A stretch of DNA of 37,085 nt, taken from positions 1 through 37,085 of the forward strand of contig CALAMO010000064.1 in the NCBI GenBank assembly GCA_937925855.1. Direction: 5' to 3'. Every line of letters starts with the position of its first letter. Position 1 is the stretch's first letter. This document shows positions 1 through 6,989 of the stretch, in pieces. The notes beneath the pieces are model-generated. The model was given only the letters and a program-made list of their open reading frames with translations. It ran no database searches and was not told where the DNA came from. This DNA comes from an uncultured Thiotrichaceae bacterium. Its GTDB lineage: Bacteria; Pseudomonadota; Gammaproteobacteria; Thiotrichales; Thiotrichaceae. A program made the position numbers and the translations under genes.

Positions 1-1
1 A

Positions 2-310
2 CGCGGCTGGATCAATTACTTTGGTATCGCCAGTGGTTATCAGCGATGCGTTGAATTGGATCATTGGATTCGGCGCAGAGTAAGAATGGCCTACTGGCGG
101 CAATGGCGCAAGCCTCGCACCAAAGTGAGAAACTTAATGAGATTGGGCGTACATGTGCAGGCTGCGGTGGCGGGTGGTATCACCAGCAAAGGGCCATGGC
201 GCAGTGCTAAAACCCCGGGGATTAATCAGGCGTTATCGCTGGATTATTTGAAATCTGAAGGGCTTTATTCGCTGCGTGATGGTTGGATCGCGCTTCACCA
301 TGCTAAGTGA
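2..310 (+). CDS. ltrA: Group II intron reverse transcriptase/maturase, C-terminal part
   Basis: The open frame is already in progress at base 2 and ends with TGA at 308-310. The visible ~102 residues match the maturase (GIIM/domain X) region of bacterial group II intron proteins: GWINYFG near the start, WIRRRVRMAYWRQWRKP, a glycine-rich link, and SKGPWRSAKTPGINQAL. The maturase binds the intron RNA to assist splicing and reverse splicing. The reverse transcriptase palm would lie left of the window. No HNH endonuclease follows, as expected for class C introns. Whether the full protein is intact cannot be seen. Confidence 0.85.
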   Translation, partial: RGWINYFGIASGYQRCVELDHWIRRRVRMAYWRQWRKPRTKVRNLMRLGVHVQAAVAGGITSKGPWRSAKTPGINQALSLDYLKSEGLYSLRDGWIALHHAK

Positions 311-312
311 AA

Positions 313-379
313 CGCCCTGTGCGGAGCCGCATGCAGGGTGTTGTGGGGGCTGGAGGTTAGAGTCCTCCGGCTACCCGAT
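313..379 (+). ncRNA. Group II intron domains V and VI
   Basis: Bases 313-340 fold as domain V. A CGCCCTG arm pairs with CAGGGTG, there is a short bulge, and an upper TGCG/CGCA stem closes the four-base loop GAGC. The 5' triad is CGC rather than AGC, which is characteristic of class C introns. Bases about 345-373 form a domain VI hairpin (GCTGGAGG with CCTCCGGC), followed by the 3' end CTACCCGAT. This RNA is the catalytic core and branch region of the intron. The pairing was done by eye. Confidence 0.75.
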
Positions 380-391
380 TATGAATGCTCA

Positions 392-1093
392 TTAATCTAG
401 GATAAACCCACCCCAGTTTATGACGCAGTAACAACACATCAGAGCCGTAATCGTTAAACTCGTGTGCGTTAGCCACACCTTATTTTGGCGGTACACCGAG
501 TAGCCCCCTATACATATTATTGGGATAAATAGTACAACTGCTAATAAAACACCAATAACATAAATCCAAGTTAACGCATTATAAAAGTGTCCGAAATACG
601 GTATGTTCTGAATTACATTTGAAGTGCCTCGTGCGCCACCTTCCGCTCCATTCATCAGCTCGACTACGATTGGCCCCATTAAAAATACGATAGATACTAA
701 GCAAAACGAGTCTCTAATTTTTCTATGTTTAATCGAGCATGCAATTAGAAACGTTAACCCCGCCGATAAAATTCCCGAGTACGCCGAAAAATATTGCCTA
801 TGATAGCTGGCACTTCCAGATTGTACAAAGCCATGCATAGTCATATACCAATATTGAAAAGCCAAATAAGAAACTAGAGCTATGCATAAAAATGGATTAG
901 CACTTTCTATCCTATTTCCTACAAAAAAGGAAGTTTGACTCAGACAATAAAAAATAAAGTAAAAATACCAAAATCCGGATAACCAAATTACGACATGCAG
1001 AAACTGATCAAAGTACCCATCTTTTTCGATAAGGATCAAATGAAGTGTCTCAAATATTAAGAACGCAATAGTTACAGCCAATCTATATCGCAA
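392..1093 (-). CDS. Hypothetical multi-pass membrane protein (integron cassette gene)
   Basis: I do not recognise this 233-residue protein. It is very hydrophobic, with about seven probable membrane segments spread from the N terminus to the last 25 residues, and no signal for a soluble domain. The start is TTG, preceded by AAGGA at 7-base spacing and lying about 20 bases inside the attC cassette boundary, a compact layout typical of gene cassettes. Base composition is more AT-rich than the core genes further right. Its 3' end runs up to the group II intron, which seems to occupy this cassette's own attC site. Function unknown; an inner-membrane location is likely. Confidence 0.7.
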   Translation of the reverse strand: MRYRLAVTIAFLIFETLHLILIEKDGYFDQFLHVVIWLSGFWYFYFIFYCLSQTSFFVGNRIESANPFLCIALVSYLAFQYWYMTMHGFVQSGSASYHRQYFSAYSGILSAGLTFLIACSIKHRKIRDSFCLVSIVFLMGPIVVELMNGAEGGARGTSNVIQNIPYFGHFYNALTWIYVIGVLLAVVLFIPIICIGGYSVYRQNKVWLTHTSLTITALMCCYCVINWGGFILD

Positions 1094-1113
1094 ATTTCCG
1101 TCCTTCTCGAATT

Positions 1114-1174
1114 CATAACGCCTTGCACAGCGGAACGAGCGTAGTGAGGTTCCGATGCTGCAACTTGTTATACG
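1114..1174 (-). other. attC recombination site between two integron cassettes
   Basis: This ~61-bp imperfect palindrome has the layout of an attC site. On the minus strand it opens with CGTATAACAA (R'' side) and closes with GGCGTTATG (R' side). Between them TTGC/GCAA, AGC/GCT and GGAAC/GTTCC arms pair around a loop read as CTCACTACGCTCG, with unpaired bases in one arm. Extrahelical bases of this kind set strand choice by integron integrases. It sits exactly between the stop of the DUF5071 gene and the start of the membrane-protein gene, as expected for cassettes read on the minus strand. Confidence 0.8.
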
Positions 1175-1177
1175 CTT

Positions 1178-1555
1178 TTAATTGCATTGCTCTAGAACCT
1201 CAAGGGCTACAATATTTACTTCTTCTGATTTTTCGCTCTCTGTCGGAGTGTCTACAATTTTATTAAGTATAGGCTTTAAAGAATGAATAGTCTCTTTTGA
1301 GGATTTACTTAACAAGCCTGAAATAACAAAATACTTCCAGGTTTCATCGGTGCCCAAAAGGATAGTTTTAATATGTGGAACTAATGGAGAACCAATATTC
1401 TTGAGACGGTCGCAGATAAGAGAGGCTACAGGCCAATTGATATCTTGTACCCATTCCAGAAGTTCTGGAATATTTTTAATTATAATATCATCAGACGTAT
1501 TAGCTAGTTCTTTACAAGCTTGAACATCAAATTTGTCAGAAGGAACTATATTCAT
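1178..1555 (-). CDS. DUF5071 domain-containing protein (integron cassette gene)
   Basis: This 125-residue soluble protein carries the DUF5071 signature LLEWVQDINWPVA (about residues 32-44), followed by a helical region with WKYFVISGLL. Family members are small alpha-helical, repeat-like proteins of unknown function, often found in genomic islands and cassette arrays. The stop codon lies a few bases before an attC. On the coding strand GTTATACG (1564-1571), 8 bases upstream of the ATG, looks like the R' crossover point of the upstream cassette boundary. No strong ribosome-binding site is visible. The call rests on the motif and length. Confidence 0.8.
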   Translation of the reverse strand: MNIVPSDKFDVQACKELANTSDDIIIKNIPELLEWVQDINWPVASLICDRLKNIGSPLVPHIKTILLGTDETWKYFVISGLLSKSSKETIHSLKPILNKIVDTPTESEKSEEVNIVALEVLEQCN

Positions 1556-1571
1556 TTATCTTACGTATAAC

Positions 1572-1840
1572 AGTACATTGAACAGACTCTCGGTTGATTG
1601 ATCTCAATAGAATCCATTTAACTTAGCAACAGCCTAACATAATCCAGCCAATCATCAAAAAAACCGAACAAATAACCACTCAAGCCAACCTCACCGACTG
1701 CGGACTCTCATCTATCTGCTCAAACAAATCCGCCTAACCCCCGCATACTCCACACTATCCTATAAATTATGCGTCTGTAGCGCATATCCACAACCGAACA
1801 CTCCCGGCTCACACCTGGACATTGTAAAAGTAGTAATGAC
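1572..1840. other. Gene-free junction between the cassette array and the TA locus
   Basis: No intact gene is visible here. The left part should hold the upstream partner of the cassette boundary (attI or another attC), but I find no convincing palindrome. The right part holds a decayed copy of the sulfatase 3' end (see the pseudogene at 1675-1790). The segment is where cassette-array DNA gives way to chromosomal sequence. Confidence 0.5.
1675..1790 (-). pseudogene. Decayed duplicate of the sulfatase gene 3' end
   Basis: This stretch aligns with the last ~135 bases of the sulfatase gene at 2585-2720. Shared blocks include CCACTCAAGCCAACC, GACTCTCATC, CTCAAACAA, TAACCCCCGCAT and AAATTATGCGTCTG. 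Read on the minus strand it gives QTHNL-stop-DSVEYAGV, against QTHNLWDSAEHAGV in the intact gene, then goes out of frame; it also lacks about 24 bases near the middle. It is a nonfunctional copy in the same orientation as the intact gene, separated from it by the tumE/tumA pair. Confidence 0.85.
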
Positions 1841-2194
1841 TTATGCAGCTAACTGTAGATGTGTTTCGACATTGTCCCACGGTACAAATATCAAGCCGTC
1901 AGTGTCTTTCTCGACTAAACCAACTTCAAGCAAAGCTTGCACATCAGTATGAGTGTTTTTGTAGTCACGTTTTAATACGCCTGAGAGCTTTCTAATGCTG
2001 TAATGGCCGTGTTTTCTAAGAGCAGTTAGTAGCTCCCATCTTTTGGGCGTTAGGTAGCTTAGGAAACCAGGCATGGATTCAAAACTGAGTTGATTTAGAG
2101 GCACTGCTTGCTGACCGGTTTCCCAGGCGCTCATCACATTGTCGAAGTCACCATCTGTGTTGCCAATTTTTATTATCAATGTACTATTTTCCAT
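1841..2194 (-). CDS. tumA: TumA-type antitoxin, winged-helix DNA-binding protein
   Basis: This 117-residue protein is the expected partner of the TumE-like gene just upstream. It resembles the HVO_A0114/MarR-like putative DNA-binding family: a variable N-terminal third, then a winged helix around residues 47-105 with LTPKRWELLTALRKHG, a recognition segment KRDYKNTHTDVQALLEVGLV, and a beta-wing. The chosen start, MENSTLI, overlaps the upstream gene by 11 bases, giving translational coupling. A start 24 bases earlier is possible but would extend past the conserved N terminus. By family analogy it neutralises the toxin and probably represses the shared promoter. Confidence 0.75.
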   Translation of the reverse strand: MENSTLIIKIGNTDGDFDNVMSAWETGQQAVPLNQLSFESMPGFLSYLTPKRWELLTALRKHGHYSIRKLSGVLKRDYKNTHTDVQALLEVGLVEKDTDGLIFVPWDNVETHLQLAA

Positions 2195-2477
2195 CGTTCC
2201 GAATCTCCTGAATATCATCGTAAAAATCGCTAAGCAGCTGCTTTATATCGAAAAAATCGTATAAATATTCGACATCTCTTATGTGTTTATGATCACCTTT
2301 ACCTCGCTCATTGTCGTAACCAACAATACGTTCACCATCTTTGCCGTAGAAGAAGCGATACTTATATGAATGTTCACTGCCCAATACTGGCTCAGGTAGC
2401 TCCCATACGACCATTTCTCTTATTGCACCATCGTCATAGCGAGTTTTACGGTTTACTATCAACTTAGCTTTATTCAT
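2184..2477 (-). CDS. tumE: TumE-family toxin (DUF6516)
   Basis: This 97-residue protein has the conserved DUF6516/TumE core: KAKLIVNRKTRYDDGAI near the N terminus, then VWELPEPV, YKYRFFYG, GERIVGYDNERGKGDH and a helical C-terminal tail. Members are toxins of two-gene toxin-antitoxin modules with toxin first, as here. The mode of action is not something I can read from the sequence. An upstream ATG at 2486 lies inside the predicted -10 box, so the ATG at 2477 (MNKAKLIV) is preferred. No Shine-Dalgarno sequence precedes it, which fits a nearly leaderless transcript. Confidence 0.8.
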   Translation of the reverse strand: MNKAKLIVNRKTRYDDGAIREMVVWELPEPVLGSEHSYKYRFFYGKDGERIVGYDNERGKGDHKHIRDVEYLYDFFDIKQLLSDFYDDIQEIRNDGK

Positions 2478-2484
2478 ATATGGC

Positions 2485-2513
2485 ATAATAAACCATATGG
2501 TATGCTTTGTAAA
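2485..2513 (-). promoter_or_regulatory. Predicted tumE-tumA promoter with embedded operator
   Basis: On the minus strand, TTTACA (2508-2513) and TATTAT (2485-2490) are separated by exactly 17 bases. The spacer contains the perfect 10-bp palindrome ACCATATGGT (2492-2501), and a related ATATGG lies at 2478-2483. Transcription would start about seven bases past the -10 box, which is at or next to the ATG at 2477. The palindrome between the boxes is a good candidate for repression by the winged-helix antitoxin. Not tested. Confidence 0.6.
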
Positions 2514-2589
2514 ATTTACTATCGACCACTATAAAACCGGAACCGTCCCAGTCAAACTGCATAACAACTTCATTCCAAAACAAAACCAC

Positions 2590-4152
2590 TCAAGCCAACC
2601 GCCCCGACTGAGGACTCTCATCCATCTGCCCAATCAACAACTGCGTCAACTGCTCAAACAACTCTGCCTTAACCCCCGCATGCTCAGCACTATCCCACAA
2701 ATTATGCGTCTGCCGCACATCATGCTTAAGATCATAAAGCTCCCCCCAATCCTCCCCCTTATAAACATTCAACTGCCAATCCGCCGTCACCACCGTCCGC
2801 ACCCGCGCACGCGGCTCAAACCCATGCCGCGCAAACCCATCATTAAACTCAATCAGCAGATTATCCCGAAACCGCTCAGCCCCATGCACACAGTCCATAA
2901 AACTCCGTCCCTGCATCCCGAAATAAGGATCAACGCCTGCCCGATCCAGTATCGTAGCCGGAATATCAATGGTCGAGGTGAGCGCCGGAGTCACCCGTCC
3001 ACTGCGCGTAGCCGGATCAGACCATATCATCGGCACCCGGTTAATCGAGCGTAACACCCACGGCCCTTTCATCAATAAATTAAAATCGCCGAGGTAATCC
3101 CCATGGTCAGCATTAAACACAATCACCGTGTTCTCATACTCACCGCTATCCTTCAGCGTCTGAATAATCTCACCCACCGCATCATCAATCATCGTAATCA
3201 TGCCAGCCGTCAACGCCATCGCCTCGCGCACCTCACGATCGGTCGCCATAAACGCATGCTGCGGCGTTTCCTGCCCGCCGTGTTCTTCGAAGTACTGGCG
3301 TGCATGCAACAAAGGCGGCGGCGGATTGCGGTGATCCTCAAAGCGCGAGGGCAGCTCAAAGTCATCAGGATCATACATATCCCAATACTTACCCGGCGGA
3401 TTAAACGGATGATGCGGATCAGGGAATGATACAAAAGCAAAAAACGGCTGCTCCGCGTGCTTCTGCCCACTCAGATAATGCTTAGCGCTGTCGCGAATAT
3501 ACGCCGTGCTATAACTCTCCTCCGGCACCGGCGTACGATAAGCCTGCGTGCAGGTGTAATTATGCGGCAGCTGGTTCTTCGGGTCGTGTAATTCCTGCCA
3601 GTTCGGGTGTTTCTTCTTAAACCACTGCTTGTAGTGCCCCCCCGCCTTATCGCCGTGTGCCGTGACCACATCCACATAATCAAAGCCATAATAAGGCGTC
3701 GGAAAATCAAAATGCTCGCTCTCCTGATAACGCTCCGGCTCCTCATACCCATAGTTACCCGGCTCCGGTTTCCAGGCTTCTTTAATCGGGCCATTCAACC
3801 CTGTATCCGGGTGCCGTGCCACCATCTTGGTCATCGGTTGCAGGTGACTCTTACCGATAGACGCAGTGGCATAACCGCTGGCCTTCAACACATCAACAAA
3901 GGTATTAGCACGCTCGGGCAAGGTACAGCCGTTATAGCGCAGCCCATGCAAGGACGGCATACGTCCGGTCATAAAACTGGCGCGGTTTGGCATACATACC
4001 GGCGTGGCGACATGGCATTCGTCAAAGCGTGTGCCCTGCGCGGCGATGGCGTCGATATTCGGGGTTTTGACCACGGGATGGCCGTAACAGCCGAGCCAGT
4101 CGGCGCGTTGTTGGTCGACCATTAGGTAGAGGAAATTAGTTTTACTTGTCAT
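2590..4152 (-). CDS. Sulfatase-family hydrolase (formylglycine type)
   Basis: This 520-residue enzyme belongs to the alkaline phosphatase/sulfatase superfamily. Metal-binding residues appear in LMVDQQRADWLGCYGH (residues ~10-25). The modification motif CMPNRASFMTGR (~53-64) holds the cysteine converted to formylglycine, with the required proline and arginine (CxPxR). Further motifs are GKSH (~99), FPDPHHPF and NADHGDYLGD. No signal peptide is seen, so it is probably cytoplasmic. It could be an arylsulfatase, a phosphonate monoester hydrolase or an alkyl sulfatase-like enzyme. It lies downstream of a TRAP transporter on the same strand, suggesting that the imported compound is its substrate. 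Its 3' end is duplicated at 1675-1790. Confidence 0.85.
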   Translation of the reverse strand: MTSKTNFLYLMVDQQRADWLGCYGHPVVKTPNIDAIAAQGTRFDECHVATPVCMPNRASFMTGRMPSLHGLRYNGCTLPERANTFVDVLKASGYATASIGKSHLQPMTKMVARHPDTGLNGPIKEAWKPEPGNYGYEEPERYQESEHFDFPTPYYGFDYVDVVTAHGDKAGGHYKQWFKKKHPNWQELHDPKNQLPHNYTCTQAYRTPVPEESYSTAYIRDSAKHYLSGQKHAEQPFFAFVSFPDPHHPFNPPGKYWDMYDPDDFELPSRFEDHRNPPPPLLHARQYFEEHGGQETPQHAFMATDREVREAMALTAGMITMIDDAVGEIIQTLKDSGEYENTVIVFNADHGDYLGDFNLLMKGPWVLRSINRVPMIWSDPATRSGRVTPALTSTIDIPATILDRAGVDPYFGMQGRSFMDCVHGAERFRDNLLIEFNDGFARHGFEPRARVRTVVTADWQLNVYKGEDWGELYDLKHDVRQTHNLWDSAEHAGVKAELFEQLTQLLIGQMDESPQSGRLA

Positions 4153-4196
4153 GGGATTTTGTACCTAAACAATTTTTCAAGGTTACTGATCCGGTG

Positions 4197-4408
4197 TCGA
4201 ACCCTTCCCCAGCCCTCCCCTTATCAAGGGAGGGAGTCTAATCATGCCATTCAGCATAATTATGCAGAACAGAGGAAGTCAGAATGCCTGATAGAATTAA
4301 AGCTTAGCCGTTGGGCATAATGTAATTTAGAACCAAGGCAAAACTTCCTCCCTTGATATCGAACGTTTTGCAAAAACGTTGCCTAGGGAGGATTGAGGAG
4401 GGGTTCAA
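4197..4408. repeat. MITE-like inverted-repeat element between sulfatase and TRAP genes
   Basis: This ~210-bp stretch without a gene has inverted ends. The left begins GAACCCTTCCCCAGCCCTCC (4199 on), and the right end read in reverse begins GAACCCCTCCTCAATCCTCC. Inside are CCCTCCCCTTATCAAGGGAGGG (a hairpin by itself, 4213-4234), a second TCCCTTGAT, and the palindromic AACGTTTTGCAAAAACGTT (4362-4380). It looks like a nonautonomous mobile repeat. No coding capacity is seen. The remaining bases of this gap, 4153-4196 and 4409-4454, show nothing notable. Confidence 0.6.
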
Positions 4409-4454
4409 CAGTAGTAAACAAAGCTCCTACTTGCCAGAACGCCACCACAATTAT

Positions 4455-6779
4455 CTACACTTGCACCCTGGCCCTCAAAACATGCCACCCAACAACCCCC
4501 AAAGCCACCACAATCGCTGGCCCATAAACCACCGCTGGCCCAAACATCACCAGCACCGCCACCGCCAGACGCAATAAGACTTCCAGTACGGACAGCCCCT
4601 TGTGGTCAAACGCCGACAGCGCACTCGATACCAGATACAGGGCCAACATCAGACGCAGGCTCAGAAACAGTATCCACCCCGTAGGTATCTCGCCATCATA
4701 ACCCGGCAGATAACCACCACCCGCGCCCGGATTCAGCACGGCCTGTTCAATCAGCAGCAGCTCGGGGTAGACCGCAAATACAAACGGGATAGTGAACATA
4801 ACAATACCCGATTTCACCGCCGAAAAGCCGGTTTGCAGCGGATCGGCTTTGGTAATCGACGCCGCCGCAAAAGCAGCCAGCGCCACCGGCGGGGTAATTG
4901 CAGACGCGACCGCAAAGTAAAAGATAAACATGTGTGAGGTAAAGGTCGCGATACCCAGCCCAACCAGCATCGGCCCCATCAGCAAAGCCACATTAATATA
5001 AGCAGGCACCGCAGGCATGCCCATACCCAGCAGCACCGCCAGCAACATCGTCAGCGCCAGCGCAAACAGCTGGAAGCCAACGCCGCTACTCACATCAAAC
5101 GACTTGAGGAAACTTAGCACGTCCACGGATACAAATTTCGCTAAGCCGGTAAAGTTCAGCGACACATCAATCACGGTGACCGCCACAAACATCAGAAACA
5201 GCGTTGAAATCGTCACTCCGGCTTTGGACAGCCCTTCAAAAATCTTCGCCGGTTTCGCGCGGAACTCCCGATCCACAAACATCAGGAGCAGCAACAATAC
5301 CACCGCCCACCACCCAGCGGCGCTGGCATCCCCCGCTGCATTCTGCACCAGCTCAACGATCCAGGGCATAGCAACCACGTTACAGCCGCCGCCACTTAGG
5401 TCAACAACGCTGCCTAACTGAATCGCCAGCCAGCTACAGGCCACGCCGTCTTTTGGAGTCAATAACAGAGCCAGCACCAGTAGCACCGGGCCAAAGACCT
5501 GAATCAAATGCAGGCGATCCGCCCGTGTCAGCCGCATTTCATCCGGCAAGTCGTCACCCACCGCTGTAATATTCTGTTTACGCGCCTGAAAAATCACCGA
5601 CAAAAATAAGCAGTAGAAGAAAAACAGCGCCGGAATAGCGGCCGCGATAATAATGTCCCGGTAAGGCACACCGGTGAGCGATGACATAATAAACGCGGCC
5701 ACCCCCATAATCGGCGGCATAATCGCCCCACCGGATGAAGCCGCCGCTTCCACGCCGCCAGCGAAGACTTTAGAAAAGCCGCGCTTAAGCATCATCGGAA
5801 TAGTGAGAACGCCGGTAGACAAAACGTTAACCACCGGGCCGCCGGTGATCGTACCGAACATGGCGGAAGAAACAACCGCTGCGTGCGCCGGGCCGCCTCT
5901 GACGTTGCGGGTCAGCGAAAATGCCAGTTTGATTAGTGCCTTACCGCCCGCACAGCGCCCAAACAGCGCACCCAGAATCACATAGGGAAAGACCAGGAGC
6001 AGCAGGATATTAATAAAGCGCCCCAACAACCCGGCATTATTATTAATCAGCGCATCGCGCACAAATTCTCCCCCCGACGCTAAACTACGCGGCTCTTCAC
6101 TGCTGAGAATGGTAACGAGGTATTTATTCTGATCCTCCGCCCCAAAAAAGTACCAGTTCATCACCGTGCCAAAGGTATACACCGCGACCAGAATTGACAC
6201 CAAGACCAGCGGCAGACCCCAGACTTTGATGTTGTACACCAGAAAAACAATCACCGAGGCGAAAATAATCAACGGTAACCAGGTTGAGGTGGTGTTCATA
6301 CAGGCCGGATCATCCGCCGAATCCGGTACCGGTAAGCCCAGCAGTTCCGCCGTCTCCACTTCAGACTGCAAGGCTTCGGCCACCAATCTGGCACGGTCGC
6401 CAGAGACCACATCCAACAGACACACCGCTTCCAGCTCAATCAGGTAGGCCAGCGCAATAGCCAGCGCAGCCAATACCAATGCAATATCGAGGAATAACCC
6501 AAACCTGCGTGTGCTAAGCGGCTTATCGACCCACTCCCGCCACATCGAATGTTTGACCGCAACAATCAGCATCATCCAGAAAAAGACAAGGGGATACAGC
6601 CATTCGGTGGGGAAGCGGCGGATTTTAAAGAAATCCAGCCCGGTCATGGAACGCCAGAGTTCGTCCCAGCCCGGAATGGCGGGCGTTACATTGACCAGTC
6701 CAACGATCACCAGCGCCAGACCTAGCCAATAAACGAGGCGGTCGGTTGTGGATTTGGATGGAGATTGCTGGTTTGTCAT
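4455..6779 (-). CDS. Fused TRAP transporter permease (small and large subunits), TAXI-associated type
   Basis: This 774-residue protein has about 18 or more hydrophobic segments. The N-terminal ~230 residues correspond to the small four-helix subunit and spacer. From about residue 240 the DctM-like large subunit begins, recognisable by PYVILGALFGRCAGG, GGPAHAAVVSSAMFGTITGG, GVEAAASSGGAIMPPIMG and later LGMGMPAVPAYI and SAITPPVALAAFAAA. Such fused permeases work with TAXI-type binding proteins and use an ion gradient to import small organic acids. The matching binding protein lies just upstream on the same strand. The substrate cannot be read from the sequence. Confidence 0.92.
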   Translation of the reverse strand: MTNQQSPSKSTTDRLVYWLGLALVIVGLVNVTPAIPGWDELWRSMTGLDFFKIRRFPTEWLYPLVFFWMMLIVAVKHSMWREWVDKPLSTRRFGLFLDIALVLAALAIALAYLIELEAVCLLDVVSGDRARLVAEALQSEVETAELLGLPVPDSADDPACMNTTSTWLPLIIFASVIVFLVYNIKVWGLPLVLVSILVAVYTFGTVMNWYFFGAEDQNKYLVTILSSEEPRSLASGGEFVRDALINNNAGLLGRFINILLLLVFPYVILGALFGRCAGGKALIKLAFSLTRNVRGGPAHAAVVSSAMFGTITGGPVVNVLSTGVLTIPMMLKRGFSKVFAGGVEAAASSGGAIMPPIMGVAAFIMSSLTGVPYRDIIIAAAIPALFFFYCLFLSVIFQARKQNITAVGDDLPDEMRLTRADRLHLIQVFGPVLLVLALLLTPKDGVACSWLAIQLGSVVDLSGGGCNVVAMPWIVELVQNAAGDASAAGWWAVVLLLLLMFVDREFRAKPAKIFEGLSKAGVTISTLFLMFVAVTVIDVSLNFTGLAKFVSVDVLSFLKSFDVSSGVGFQLFALALTMLLAVLLGMGMPAVPAYINVALLMGPMLVGLGIATFTSHMFIFYFAVASAITPPVALAAFAAASITKADPLQTGFSAVKSGIVMFTIPFVFAVYPELLLIEQAVLNPGAGGGYLPGYDGEIPTGWILFLSLRLMLALYLVSSALSAFDHKGLSVLEVLLRLAVAVLVMFGPAVVYGPAIVVALGVVGWHVLRARVQV

Positions 6780-6811
6780 TGTGGTTTAGCTCGGTGTATT
6801 AGAGTGGTGTT

Positions 6812-6924
6812 AAACACCCTCACCCCCCCAGCCCCCTCTCCCTCATAGGGCGAGGGGGAGCAAGTGCATGATTTCTTTAGCCCCTCTCCTTTTGAGGGAG
6901 AGGGGTTGGGGTGAGGGTGTTTTA
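6812..6924. repeat. Inverted-repeat element between the two TRAP genes
   Basis: AAACACCCTCACCCC at the left (6813 on) is repeated as its reverse complement at the right, GGGGTGAGGGTGTTT (6908-6922). Each side continues into CCCCTCTCCCTC-like sequence, so nearly 30 bases at each end can pair. A further partial copy of the end (GCGAGGGTGTTAA) lies at 6973-6985 beside the stop of the binding-protein gene. This family of CACCCTCACCCC repeats is common between genes in many proteobacteria. It may reduce readthrough from the binding-protein gene into the permease gene. No gene lies in 6780-6989. Confidence 0.65.
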
Positions 6925-6989
6925 AGGCTTATGCCTTTTACTGCCCACTCTAAATTAGAACGAGGGGGCAAAGCGAGGGTGTTAAAATC

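Larger units (their letters stand above)
1..379 (+). mobile_element. Group II intron, class C (attC-type), 3' part
   Basis: This is the downstream end of a group II intron cut by the window edge. It holds the C terminus of the intron-encoded reverse transcriptase/maturase and then RNA domains V and VI. The intron appears to end at CTACCCGAT (371-379), a 3' end typical of class C introns. The next bases, TATGAATGC, match what follows TTG-T in an attC core, and an uninterrupted attC at 1114-1174 reads TTGTTATACG on the same strand. Class C-attC introns are known to insert in attC sites. The intron points opposite to the cassette genes beside it. The exact junction is inferred. Confidence 0.8.

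Noticed and set aside
2590-4152. Choline sulfatase (betC)
   Set aside because: The YGHPVVKTPN region is similar, but the formylglycine motif is CMPNR rather than CAPSR and no choline genes are adjacent, so I keep a general sulfatase call.
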